Origin: Polytrichum commune
Lineage: Eukaryota; Streptophyta; Polytrichopsida; Polytrichales; Polytrichaceae
Assembly (NCBI GenBank): GCA_950295325.1
Contig: OX485806.1
Location: 26,536,001 to 26,600,000 of the forward strand
Direction: 5' to 3'
DNA length: 64,000 bases
The notes under the pieces are model-generated. The model was given only the letters and a program-made list of their open reading frames with translations, searched no databases and had not been told where the DNA came from. Numbering within the stretch: the stretch's first letter is position 1; the number at the start of each line of letters is the position of its first letter. Shown one piece after another: positions 10,101 through 20,979 of this stretch. The position numbers were made by a program, and so were the translations under genes.

Positions 10101-12148
10101 AGAATGAGCTAATACACTAATCCAACCTCAGTGTTCAGGATAAAACTTCATAAGTCTTCGAGAAAACTCTAACGCAAAGGTTGACGTTAGATACATTACA
10201 GGGTTCATACCGGCGTGACCCGCCACGATGAATAAATCAGAAAATGGGTAAGCATACCATGATGGTTTTCAGTAATCAACCAATAAAACTTCAAGCCCTT
10301 TCAATAAGACATACTTTGGGGCTTTAGAATCCCATGTCAATTTTCTAAATATAGTCATTTGAAACTTTTGTATCTAATAATAGAATATATGTTCAGCACT
10401 TAAAATGACAGTTTTAGCACCATTATCTTACCTACAAGTTGATGAAACACAAGGGAAATGTACCTGCAACAGTTACAAGTGATTTGTCCTTCTTCGACTT
10501 CGCCTTCTCCTCGTCCCGTAGCAGCCGCTCCTGAACACGTTGGCTCAGCATGCAGGCAAGCTGGACTGCCTGCACAGCCACTGCCAATTCTCTCCCATAT
10601 TTCCCCTGCACAGCTGGTTTAAACTTGATTCGACTCTCTTGAAGCTCACTCGGCCACCATTCCCACTCCTTCACGGGCTCCTGTTCTTCAATTCCCTCTT
10701 TTTGTTCTGTGTTGACAGCCGCTGCTACTGGCTGCTGGCCGTCGAATAATCCCACGGTCTGTGACAACAGGTCGGGGTGGATGGTCACAACATCTTGTGG
10801 AATAACCTCCAAAAAAACCGGCTCGTCTTTCGCTTGTGATGATCCACTAACAATAGCACAAGTAGCCCCTGGCATCGTGTCCGATGCCCGAGACATTTCT
10901 TTTCTGTCTACAGCACTAAAATGAGAAGCTGCATCATCTGTATCAGGTGCTGAAGAAGAATCATCTGACACCATCTCGTGCACAGCGGCCTCCTCGATGT
11001 GTGGTTCATCAGCATCCTGGATGCCATTTTCAGTGAAACTCAGTAACTGAAAGTATCAAGTCAGGGCAGGATGGCAAAAGGTGTGGGAAGATGAAAGCAC
11101 TTGATGGACATCTCTGCATTATTGGAACAAGTTCATGTTACTTCGTCATTGACTGGAGCAATGGCAGGATGGTTTGCAAGCAATGTTCTTGTGATAATTG
11201 CAGTGTGGACCCGCAGAGGTTACCTTTTGCAGAGCACAAGACAAAAGGCAAAATCCTCTCTGTGGCCATCACCTAATTCTTACTACGTAGCTTCTTAACA
11301 GACGACAAAACCCTCTTAGTCTGGCCATCACCTGATCCTTACTGCATAATTTCTTGACAGAAGAAAAAAGCACTCTTAGTGTGTGGTCATGACCCAATTC
11401 TTTCTGCACAATTTCTAAGCAGAAGACAAAACCCTCTCGATACAGCCATGACCTATTCTCACTACAGGCTCTCGACAGAGGACAAAATCCTCTCAGTATG
11501 GCCATGGCCAAATTCTTGCTGCACAATTTCTCAACAGAAGACAATACCTCTCAGTGTAGCCATCACCTAATCCTTACTGCATGATTTCTCGACAAAAGAC
11601 AAAACCCTCTCAGTGTGCCCATGACCTGATTCTTGCTGCACAAACTCCTGACATAGGACAACTTCTGTACCAATCTGCAGAAAAGCACTCTCAATGCATG
11701 TCAAAATGACAAATGTGTTGCTCTGGAAAGCATTTCAAACCTGCTGGCGAGTGAATTTGCCATTCTCCTCATCGGAACCCGGCGGACGTCCCCCTCTTCC
11801 ATCTGGCTCCTGTAATAATCTCCCTAAAGCGGACAAATGCACCGCCAATTCCTCCCCGTCCCCTTCCTTGATCTCTATCCTGCCTTCGCCTTTCACTCGA
11901 TTCGAGCCCGTGTCATTCGAGCCCGTGACATTTGACGATTGCCAACGCCGTACTCCGCTTCGGCCCCCGGCGTTCCTAACCCTAACCCTCTTGGCAACCC
12001 GGTTCGAGACCTGGCTCCAACCTCCATGATGCAATGTGATGCTTCCTGAGTAAAATTTCGAGGAGAGCAAAGTTGCGCAGGGAGGAGAGCACAGAGGCAT
12101 GCGGCGACATCCACAGAAGGCCATCGAATTGTAAAGAACTTTTGCCAT
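7115..12148 (-). CDS. HAL2/SAL1-like 3'(2'),5'-bisphosphate nucleotidase (PAP phosphatase), five exons
   Basis: Minus-strand exons 12148-11741, 11046-10464, 9999-9579, 8548-8282 and 7418-7115 join in frame with GT-AG borders to give about 660 residues. The enzyme family removes the 3-prime phosphate of PAP to yield AMP, preventing PAP from inhibiting sulfotransferases and exoribonucleases; plant forms act in plastid, mitochondrion or nucleus. Visible family marks are ADWGVQAVVSW at about 330-340, the metal-ligand LVAEED near 353-358, LDPVDGTLGFVRGDQYAVAL near 422 onward, and WDHAAG near 596. The core (about 284-660) matches the usual length of about 350-400. The first approximately 280 residues are extra: a Ser/Arg-rich, Cys-containing start that looks like an organelle targeting peptide, then an acidic, low-complexity stretch. 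The start and first exon are the least certain parts; ATG at 12148 keeps the frame but exon 1 is supported only by openness and splice signals. Confidence 0.9.
8595..9290. repeat. R1 repeat interrupted by a MITE, in intron 3 of the phosphatase gene
   Basis: R1 words (GGTGTGGATCTAAGAGCGGA near 8643, TGACTAAGTGCTCAAAAC near 8695) run up to a TA at 8713, and the R1 sequence resumes after 9088 with AGAGTGAACATGATTGGGG and later GAGAAGTGGGTGCAGAG near 9208. The MITE at 8715-9086 has thus inserted into an older R1 copy. Both are intronic (8549-9578). Confidence 0.7.
8715..9086 (+). mobile_element. Palindromic-ended TA-MITE (family P), copy 1
   Basis: The 372-bp element starts CACTAAATATGATATTTAGT and ends with the inverted match ACTAAATACCATATTTAGTG; each end is itself a hairpin. 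It is flanked by TA on both sides (8713-8714, 9087-9088). It has no coding frame. Copies: 61368-61745 (direct), 63855 to window end (direct, truncated) and 43827-44200 (inverted, diverged). The CACTA termini recall the CACTA superfamily, but the 2-bp TA duplication fits Tc1/mariner-type targeting better. Confidence 0.85.
11240..11665. repeat. Intronic minisatellite, unit about 58 bp, seven copies
   Basis: The word GACAAAAxCCTCT recurs near 11243, 11303, 11360, 11423, 11479, 11537 and 11595, followed each time by a GGCCATxACCxxATTCTTACTGC-like phrase. It lies wholly inside intron 1 (11047-11740) of the phosphatase gene. An open frame of 91 residues on the minus strand (11269-11544) is a by-product of the repeat and contains repeating peptides; I do not treat it as a gene. 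Confidence 0.85.
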
Positions 12149-12364
12149 TGTAATATTAAAGAGGACAACTGCTCACGGAGAGCAATTCCTCCCATGGCAG
12201 AGCAGTTCCTGCGATGATGTGGTGCGACCTTGCAATAAATTTGATGCTACCAAGTCTTGCAATGCGATTTTACGAAAGGTGGCCATTCTCTCTGCGCCTC
12301 TCTCTGCCCGCCTTGCTGCTAATCTACCATCCTCTTACTCCTCCACCACACATGTCACACACAT
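12149..12364 (-). promoter_or_regulatory. Probable 5-prime leader and promoter of the phosphatase gene
   Basis: This lies immediately upstream of the proposed ATG at 12148. A longer minus-strand frame with its own ATG at 12195 overlaps in another frame (12195-11893) and is not continued by the downstream exons, so I place the start at 12148. No TATA box or other motif can be assigned with confidence. Confidence 0.3.
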
Positions 12365-12910
12365 TCAAATTCCTTCTCCAGCTGCGAGGAGCGAGGTTAT
12401 AACCCACCAATTCACGTGTTCCAGAGGCATCCTCTTACTCCTCCATACACATAAGACATATCCGAATTGATTCTCCAGCCGCGAGGAGTTTATAACCCTC
12501 CCATCAATCCACCAATCCACATGCTCCAGAAGCATCCATCCTCCTCCTCCACAAATGCGACACACATCCCAATGAATGCACCAGCTGCGAGGACTTAGCT
12601 TATAGCCCTACCAAATCCCCCTGTTCCAGAAGCACGCAACCTCCTCCTCCTCCACACATGTGACACCCGAATTCTTCAGCTGCGAGGAGCTTATGTCCCT
12701 ACCACTCCATCAATCCACCGTTCCAAAAAGCATCCGCATTATTTCTCCAGCTGCGAGGAGCTAGCTCATAAACATACCACACCACCATTCCACATGTTCA
12801 AGAAAGCATGCATTCTCCTTACTCCTCTACACATGTGACACACATCCGAATATCAACTCTCCAGCTGCGAGAAGCGCGCTTATAACCCTACCAATCCACC
12901 TCTTCCAGAA
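12365..12910. repeat. Minisatellite, unit about 70-115 bp, six copies of a CAGCTGCGAGGAG core
   Basis: The core CCAGCTGCGAGGAG (with small changes) occurs at 12378, 12475, 12581, 12676, 12747 and 12861. Each is followed by TTATAACCCTACCAATCCAC-like text and then CTCCTCCxCACATGTGACAC. The array is upstream of the phosphatase gene. The core holds the palindrome CAGCTG, an E-box-type sequence. Confidence 0.85.
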
Positions 12911-13506
12911 GCAGAGGCAAGCATTATACCAAACTCGGAATCATCGCAAATTGCCTTACACAAAGTTTCTGCTCCAATTGCGCTCCAAAATCTCAAGGCT
13001 CCCGAGTTGGAAATGAGAGGAAACCTCTTTTCTCTCCTCTCATCTCATGTTCGGCACGATGAATTCTGCCTGTCCGGGGGGGGGAGAGAGAGAGCACTAC
13101 TTACATCATGTTTTTGAGTGGAATTTTGGCAGGGTGATTGCATTGGAGATGATGCGATGAAATTTTGTGTAGACTGACGAAATTCGGCACAGATTTAATG
13201 AAGATTATTGTGGGGGAGAGAGAGCGAGAGGCGGCGCCGGATCAATGTGATAGCCATGGCCATGGGGAAGAGACTACGTCGTCCGGGAAGAGTAGTAATA
13301 ATAAGTTCCCCTTTTGGGGCCGGTTGGTGACGTCATCCGTCATCCGTTTGTACCCCCTCTTACCTTTTCGTAGCTTTCAGGGGCTTGTTAAGGGGCTTGT
13401 TCAAGAGTAGAGGGACCCATTTCCGAACCAATCTTAATTTATGTAGAGCCCCCTAAAGCCGTGAGCTTCCACACGTGTAGCGTTATTTTTTATGGTGACG
13501 GAATAA
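12911..13506. other. Spacer with no recognised gene
   Basis: The stretch includes a G-run with GA repeats near 13074-13095. The frame 13165-13410 has no recognisable domain and ends in what looks like random sequence; I left it out. Confidence 0.4.
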
Positions 13507-14728
13507 GGGGCGGTTTACACTATGGACCATGAAGTCGTCCCACGTAAGAGGTCTATTTTGCGTGGGACGACTTCATGGGACGACTTCCATGGTCCGAGTT
13601 ACTAAAATATTAGTTTTCATGGTTCATGGGCCCTTCACTAGGTGTAAACCGAATGTGGACCATGAAGAATGACCATGCGGCAAGAAGTGGATGTGCTGAT
13701 TTTTTTAATATAAGCCCAAAAAGGGCAGTTTTGGGGGAAAATGAAGTTTGAGCATTTTGTTGACTTCAATTTGCCTTCACTTGCCTACACATGCCTTCAC
13801 TTATCTTGTCAATTAGTTTTTTCTTCTTTTCACCTTAAAGTTTGATCATTCTCTTGTCATCTCTCGGGCTTCAACTGTCTTCACTTTTTGTTAAATGTGT
13901 CGAAGATGTGGCTTGCAAATCTTCTCACAACAATTTTTACAAAAAAAAAATGAGCGATGCAATTGTACATGTTCAATGTAATTTACATGTGACATGTACC
14001 TTGTGTTTCACTACACTAAATAGGATATTTAGTGTTTGATTATATCTGATGTTGTTACCACCCAACCTTCCTCAACACTAAATTTCAATTCTTTGATAAT
14101 TAATGTTAGAAGATTTCCCATTGCGCTTCTTTTGACCACCCTGATCTACAGTCACTAAACGACTATGTATTTTCTTATTTCTTTTTCAACTGTATGTTTT
14201 AAACATTTTGGAGCGTGTAATATACCGTTGGAAAGGTATTTTCAAGACCTTTCCAATGGTATATTACACGCCTCCAAATTCCAAACATTGCAGCTGGTAG
14301 ACCAAAAAAACAAATCTGCACTTGAATTCTTGAGTTCTAGATGTCCCGCGTTGTTTGATGAAACACGTGTAAGCGGGTTTAAAGGGTAGGGCAAGGTAGT
14401 GCTAGTATGTCTCATGGGCTATAATATAATTAAGGCACAAAAAAGCTAGATTCATTAAAACATTCGTGAAATGGCATTTCTCTGACATGGGCCCTTGCCT
14501 TTTCCTACCAGACCACCTCTTTTGCCTCTCTCAACGAAAAACCCGTTGGACCATGTCAGTGCATTTATTAGGCCTTAAAAATTATATTTTGGGGACCTCA
14601 ACCTCCGTGGTCCCTCTGCCATTTTTTCCTTAGTGTAAACCGAAGTTGTCCCGGGACAACTTCAAGAACCAATCAGCTGCCTTGCAGAGCCCTGGTCCAA
14701 CTTCATGGTCCATAGTGTAAACCGCCCC
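13507..14728 (+). mobile_element. Long MITE with perfect-looking TIRs and TAA duplication (family H2)
   Basis: The 1222-bp element begins GGGGCGGTTTACACTATGGA and ends with its exact inverse; the inverted match is about 29 bases. TAA flanks it at 13504-13506 and 14729-14731, as in PIF/Harbinger elements. No transposase is visible. Internal phrases such as CACTAGGTGTAAACCGAA and TGTAAACCGAAGTTGTCCCG repeat the terminal word, suggesting composite or nested structure. A shorter relative lies at 14823-15375. Confidence 0.85.
14108..14320 (+). repeat. Inner repeat nested in the H2 element, partial copy of the 58.7-58.9 kb element
   Basis: The phrases CTGATCTACAGTCACTAAAC, GACCTTTCCAATGG, ATTACACGCC and ACCAAAAAAACAAATCTGC match the element at 58668-58922 in the same order and orientation. 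The left end is present in degraded form; the right end is lost. Confidence 0.7.
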
Positions 14729-14822
14729 TAAGTCATGAAGAATCGCACATGTAGTCGTCTCGGTCGGCATGAGAAAAAAAGTTAAAAGGACATAGATATG
14801 GATTCTTTGAAAAGGAGATCTA

Positions 14823-15375
14823 GGGTTTGTTTCCACCACAGACCATGAGGTCGGATCATGGAAGATGGCTTTTTTTGCATGGTCCAATTTCTTAAAACAT
14901 CAATTCACAAAGCCTTTGGGGCCCCTCACTAGGTGTAAACCGAAGGTAGATCAAGAGGAATGACCGTGCACCAAAAAGTGAATGTGTTGATTTTTTTTAA
15001 ATTAATGCCCAAATAGGGCAGTTTTGAAAGGAAATAAATTCAAGTTTGACCACTCTCTTGTTTTCTCTTGTCTTCATTTTCTCTTCTCCGAAAAAAACTC
15101 ATTGAAATTTTATTAGAACCTTATTTCTCTACCATGGGCCCCTGCCTTTTTTCTACCAGAGCACCTCTTTTGCCTCTCCCACTGCAAAACCCGTTGGACC
15201 ATGTCAGTGGATAATGTAGGCCTTAAAACATGTCTTTTGGGGACCTCGAACTCCATGGTCACTTTGACATTTTTCCTTGGTGTAAACCAAACTGGTCCCG
15301 AGACCAGTTCAACATCCAATCACATATTTTACAGGGCATTGGGACAACTTCATGGTCCATGGTGTAAACAACCCC
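14823..15375 (+). mobile_element. Second H2-family element, shorter and diverged
   Basis: The ends GGGTTTGTTTCCACC and AACTTCATGGTCCATGGTGT, then AAACAACCCC, match inversely with mismatches. Inside are the shared phrases CCCCTCACTAGGTGTAAACC and TTGGTGTAAACCAAACTGG. The flanks CTA and TTA differ by one base, so the target duplication is not exact. It sits only 94 bases after the first element. Confidence 0.65.
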
Positions 15376-17099
15376 TTAATTGTACTCAAGTTTTCCGTCT
15401 CTCATTTTATCGGAAATAGGTCGACCTATGTTGTGAACATGGGTTGGGAGAGAATCTTGCCTTTGAAAATCTATAGTAGTCTCCAAACTTGGAAATACAT
15501 TGTGATATCAGTTTCCAAACCAATGAAAAATTCACTCCATGTAATACACTTATGCGAAATTTCTTCAGTTAATGAAAATAGGTTTGTCTATTCTAACACA
15601 CAAGTGGTAGTTTGCTACTCCTCTTCATGTGAGCAATGAAAAAGCAAATTATTGATAGGTCACATGACTATGCAACGTGTCTCCATGATAGTTTTAACAA
15701 ACTACGTGGTCATGGTCAATTTAACCATTCCTTTCTTTAAATGCTCAAAGGAGGAGGTTAGGGCTAGACATAGGCCCACCTCTTTGATGAGGCTCCTAGC
15801 ACTATTACACAAGGTGAAAAACCTAGTCCACCTTACTAGGAGAGAGGGAGATACCTTGTATACAACAATTATCTCTCTATCCATTTTAGTATAGCATCTA
15901 GAATAACCTTTTTAGATGATGATTGACCCCATGAATAGCATCCGAGGTTGTGAATTAGTCCAAAGGTATATTTTACTCGAGATTAATTAACCACGAACCT
16001 ATGGGGATGAGGTTTGAACCTTTCCTTTCTATCCTAGGAGGTCATTCTTGTATTCTAGAAAACTACATGAGAACAAATGTAGGCTCCACTTTAAAGTTGC
16101 GACCTACAAATCATGAAACATGTACTTGTACAAAGGCCAAATTATATATATTCAACTCCATAGTGTAAATAAATTAGGGTGTTTACAAATGGATCATGTT
16201 AGAGAAATTTTGAAACTAACATACCATAGGGTTCAATAAGGTGGGGAATTAAAGTACTATTTATTAGGGCCCCACACTATGGATGAGCACCATTGGATGA
16301 CGTCTCATGGATGTATTTTGGTAGTTGAATGTAATATGTCGGGTTAGATGCAAGAAAGGGTCCCAACAAGTTTGGGCATTATGTTTGGCTTTCTGAGTTG
16401 GCAATTAGGGTTTGCAAGAGCTTTGCAAATTTTTCATGTTTGTGCATACTCTTACCTTCTTGTGAACTTGGCAAATGTTGATGGTTGATTGTTGAAGGTT
16501 GCTTTGTAGGTGCACTCACGTAGTTTGTGCTCCTCAAATGTGCTCATCCCAAACTTCGTATTTCATAATTTTAGTGTTTTGCACACTTGATAGGTGGGTA
16601 GGGTTTAGGGTTTTGACTTCTTCTTGTGATTTTTCACATTTATGAGGGAGCATTGTCGATGCTAAGGAAGGGGCGACATTAGTAGGATGTGTTCATGTAC
16701 TCGATTCTAGTGAAGTTGTTGGTCACAAACCAAGTTTGCAATGTCTATGAAGTTGAAAGTGTTCATATTTGTTGATTCCAATGCTAGTCCATGATTTGTT
16801 TGACCTAGCGAGCGATGAGGGCGACACATTTGCCAGACTCGGACCACTACTTGAAGGTATTCATCTTGTAGATGGCCCTATCAATTCTTGATATTGAGAG
16901 TAGATACATGATTAGCTGCAAGTTTGAGGGGCTCAATAGAGTTTCTTCGGATGTAATGTTATGCCCTAGTTGTTCCCAACCTTGGATCTAGAAAGTGCAT
17001 GCATGTGATTGACCTAGATTTTGATTCTAACTCCCAACAAACTCAAAAATGCATAGCATAGGAGGTTGAAATTAAAGATCTTACACCTCTAGATGACAA
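15376..17099. other. AT-rich spacer, nothing identified
   Basis: Short open frames at 15352-15894 have no family resemblance. No RNA gene or clear repeat border was seen. Confidence 0.35.
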
Positions 17100-17960
17100 T
17101 TGGTCAGCCATTGCCTCCACCTGTTGGTTCTAGAGTTAATGGTGAGAGCACTTACCATGTGGCAGTTGACAAGAAGTCCACATTGGTGAGTGCCAAGGTT
17201 ATGGCTAGATACTTGTTGGCCAAAGAGAAGCTTACTAGGGAACATTTGAAACTAATAACCATGTAGGTTCACCAATGGCACTTGAGGTCTTCGAACCATG
17301 ATTATGTGGGTGTAGTAAAGGTGTATTGTGTAGCATGCTATACAGAATTTGAATCCACCAGTGGAGATCTTTCCAAGAACACAATCCACAACCTCTTTGT
17401 CAAAAAAAACTCTAAAAAATTAAAATTAAATCACTTCATGTCTAACATACATATTCAAAATTGGTGACGAAGAAAGGGAATCTAATCTAGTGATCATCAC
17501 CAATCACATGCCTTTAAAGGGAAGTCTATTGCCTTCACCGCATTTAATCATCAAGCACTAGTGGTTGAAGGCATTCATATACTAAGTGTAGTAAATGAAA
17601 CTTGGGCTGATGAGAGAAAAAAACAATTTTCTCTAGTCGGGGATCCTAAATCGAAGGAAGTCAAGTCCTTTTGGTATAAGGTTTGTTGTACTTATTGTGA
17701 GGATTATTTTCAGCTTTCTCCTCCCATAAAAAACATGGAAGCAAATCTACCCATTAGCTAAATTGAATGTCATTAGTTAAAGGTTCTAGAAGATGCCCTA
17801 TTCGATTCATACTATAATGTGAAGGTGAACTATAAAAATGTTTTGTACGAGGAGATGCAATATTGCAAACCCCTAGTTGCTCATTGAATTGTTTTGGGTA
17901 GTTTTTAGGTAGAGGTTGTGGCAATGTTTTGGCATATTGTACAGTTTGCATTGTTGGGGT
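17100..17960 (+). pseudogene. Probable transposon-encoded protein remnant
   Basis: Plus-strand frames at 17282-17467 and 17561-17758 are protein-like. The first holds HDYVGVVKVYCVACYTEFES and a downstream KNTIHNLF, resembling the BED-like zinc-binding leader of plant DNA-transposon proteins (two Cys and later His-like positions), but I cannot name a family. Stops separate the pieces and the continuation near 17800-17880 is also broken. It is dead coding sequence. Confidence 0.35.
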
Positions 17961-18890
17961 TAGAGTTAGGGTTTGGACTTTGTGTCTTAAACAAAAAAAA
18001 GTTGAATGTGTGTGTATTGAGTGGTTATGAACACTTGAACTTGAACAATGACACAAATTGCTATATATTTGAATGTGTAAAGACTAAACAAATTTTATGA
18101 TTGGTGTTGGTTGGTTATGTTCTAATGCTACATGCATGTATGCAATTGTGTTTCTAAACACAAACTTTGAAAGCATTTGGGTGTGATTTTTGAACACAAG
18201 CATTTAATCATCATTTTCATGTGTGTATGTCTTGAATGAGAAGACTGCATACTATGAAGCTAAAATGTGTGCATGTTGTGTTAATGTGTGAATTATGATC
18301 TTGTATATGTAAGTGTTAGATTTTACACGAGATAAAAAAAAACTATAATTTATAACTACTATATGCTCATGTAAAAGAAGAAGAAACATCAAGTTTACCT
18401 ACTCAAAGGGTCCTCAAAAATAGTGAAGCTTAGAAAATTACATAATAATAGGATCCACAATATTTACCTTCTCCAATATAATTACCCCCCCCCTCCAGTC
18501 CCCCCCCCCCCTAAGATCCTTTTACCACATATAATAGTGATGGGGTCCCAACCTAAAGAGGTGGGTATCTAGCCACTGGCATAGCCGAGGATCACTCAAG
18601 GGCTCAATGTACAACACATTGGGGAAAAGGGAGAAAAAAACAATGCCGATGTTTACCAACACAAACATTTGCCCCGTTGACAGGCTGGGGCGAACCAACT
18701 CATACATTGGTTCCTTGGATGCAAGGGTTGAGGCAACAAGGAACGAGTGTAACGGTTGGTTCGCCCAAACCCTTTTGACATGGGCCCTTACCACGACTAC
18801 CCAAGGTGGGAATATACTCCATAATAGTAAAGCATGTGGAATTGTTTTTAGATGACTTGACTACAAAAATTAGCATCAGAGGCCCTGGGA
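17961..18890. other. AT-rich spacer with C-runs
   Basis: C-runs interrupt the stretch near 18485-18511. Frames at 18522-18855 overlap on both strands without family resemblance. Confidence 0.35.
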
Positions 18891-18896
18891 AGTAGT

Positions 18897-19680
18897 ATAC
18901 AATCTAACCTCATTAATACAACACTCATTTATACGACACCCTCGATATTACAATACATTTTTACGAGACCAAACTTTTTAGTTCAAAACTCCCTCTTTTA
19001 TACGACTATGACACTCAATAATGCGACATTTAGAATCTTCGTTTTGTCGTATTAAAGAGGTAGTTGATGCTAAAATTCCTTTCATCTATGTTATGTACAT
19101 CTACAATACATCCATTTTCACTTAGGAACTACTTGGGAACTTCACTTATCATTGGGAACTTAATGAGAATTAGGGTTGCTAGTGTACAATGGACATGGTT
19201 AGGGTTAAGTTGGCCTTCTGCCTAGCATGATGCCTTGTACACGGGTGATATAGTATCACCCGTATCTTAATGCTAAACGTCATGCATCATTGTTGTTTGG
19301 TTTCTTATTAGAAAACTCTTTATATTTTGGTGGTAATGAAATTATTAGTTTTCAAAAGTTAGTAGGGAATTTAGATAAGTTGGCAGTTGCTAACTTGCGT
19401 AGGCAACACCATAGATCTTTGGACTCCTATTTCAAGAGTTCTTGAGAATGTTTGTATTTGTTTGGAGTTATAAAATATTATTTCATACCATTTATATTGC
19501 TTAAACTCGTTGTATATGTATTTTTAAGTTCATATTGCTTATGTTTTTGTATTCCCTCGATAATACGATAACTTTACGCCATTTGTCATATTAACGAGAA
19601 GACGACACCTCGATAATACGACCTTTTTGTGTTTCCCAAACATGTCATACTAAAGAGGGAGAACAATAGCGGTATTCACT
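18897..19680 (+). mobile_element. Possible pogo/Tigger-like element, strongly decayed
   Basis: The left side carries repeated CCTCATTAATAC, CCTCGATATTAC and TATACGAC words. The right side carries repeated CCTCGATAATACGA, TCATATTAACGAG and CATACTAAAGAGGGAG words. Clusters of TAATACGAC-type words at both ends are typical of pogo/Tigger-like elements. Ends do not pair base for base and no transposase was recognised, so this is a resemblance only. Confidence 0.4.
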
Positions 19681-19701
19681 TGAGATGAGATTGACCGTAA
19701 A

Positions 19702-20674
19702 TGTCGCAACCCTTGCTAGCCCCCCTTGACAATCTTGCCAATTTTCAATTCTAGCAAAGGTTATGAGCGCTAACCATTTGCATTCCGCCATGCTAATGGT
19801 TAGCTCCTCCTACCCCGGACCTTATAGTTCATAGGAGGAAACCAACCCTCCTACTTTGCTTTCGGGACTCACCCCTTAATCGGTAACCCATTCCTAGATG
19901 TGGACTTCCGTCCATGGAAGTCCAATCCCATGTTGATCATCGTGTTGCCGGAGCAACACTACAACAACCCGAACCATACTAGGCAACTATGGCCTCACAA
20001 TGGGCCAATGCCCATGGAGGCCGAGCCGTTCAGCCTCGGGTGGGTGAGGCCACACCACCTCACCCATATAAGCCTCTAGGACTTCACGCGGGGCCCCTAC
20101 CCCACCGTCAACCAACCTCTTGTCTCTCTACCAAGAGTTGGGGCCAAGTGGACATTTTCCTTTAGCTGCTGGGCCTAGAACCCCCTAGCAGCTTCAGACC
20201 ATCATAACTTCCTTGTATGATGTCTGATCATAACAACCAACCACTCCATCTTCATCTACGCTTCACGTAGATGCCGATGGACTCCTCACTTGGCCCATTT
20301 GGGCAAGTATTGAGGAAGTTATGCCTGTTTGAACCTTGGCAGTCCCGGGAATCACTCCCAGGCACTGCTGTACCAGGGCGCTGTCTCGGGACAGCGCCCC
20401 ACTCAAATGGCCATAACTCCTAGCTCACACCTCCGATTGAGGTGTTCTTGAGCTTTCTAGAATCACCACGCCATGAGCTACGCATAACTCATGGCCTTAC
20501 CCTTGTGCCTCCTAGTCTTCGTGGGTGGGAGGCGTTCCCAACGCCCGGGGCCCTCACCCACATTAGGATCACTTGGGCCCTCTCACCAACGGCGCCACAA
20601 GTCCCGGGTGTCACTCCGGGGTCCCCCTTGTGCCCATGGTGTTTCGGGCACTCCTCATGGAGAGGTGCGCGACA
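19702..20674. mobile_element. Solo LTR of an LTR retrotransposon, 973 bp
   Basis: The segment begins TGTCGCAACCC and ends GTGCGCGACA, giving the inverted TGTCGC/GCGACA ends of an LTR. It is bounded on both sides by the 5-bp duplication GTAAA (19697-19701 and 20675-20679). The body is GC-richer than the surroundings and carries repeated words about GGCCATAACTCC. No internal retrotransposon genes or second LTR adjoin it, so a full element was probably removed by LTR-LTR recombination. Orientation is undecided. Confidence 0.9.
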
Positions 20675-20979
20675 GTAAAACTATGGGGACGAGGTTCTTA
20701 CCATACCCCCTTCACCTTGGTAATAATTGGGGGGGGTAGCTCAAAGGGGTAATAATGGGGTAGTTCATCCTTTTCTTGGTACTATGTTTTTTTTTAATGC
20801 CCACATAGCAATAGCTTTTCAGTATAAATTATATATGTATGTTCTTCAAATGATCAATAAGGGAAACTCTATGTTTAGCTCTACATGTTTTACAACAATT
20901 TCCTCCTACAAATCAACTGAGCCCTATATTTTAATTCATCAAGTTTCCGTACTTTTCTAAGCGTCACCCAAAGATTAAG

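Noticed and set aside
11269..11544. 91-residue minus-strand frame with repeated peptides
   Set aside because: It is the translation of the 58-bp intronic minisatellite (58 is not a multiple of three but drifts allow the frame), with no other support.
11240..11665. CRISPR-like regular repeats
   Set aside because: The units are adjacent degenerate tandem copies without unique spacers, and the sequence is eukaryotic.
13165..13410. 81-residue open frame
   Set aside because: No family resemblance, low-complexity start, and no splice or start context.
18480..18512. C-rich stretch as a possible telomere-like or G-quadruplex site
   Set aside because: The runs are irregular C homopolymers, with no repeating telomeric unit.
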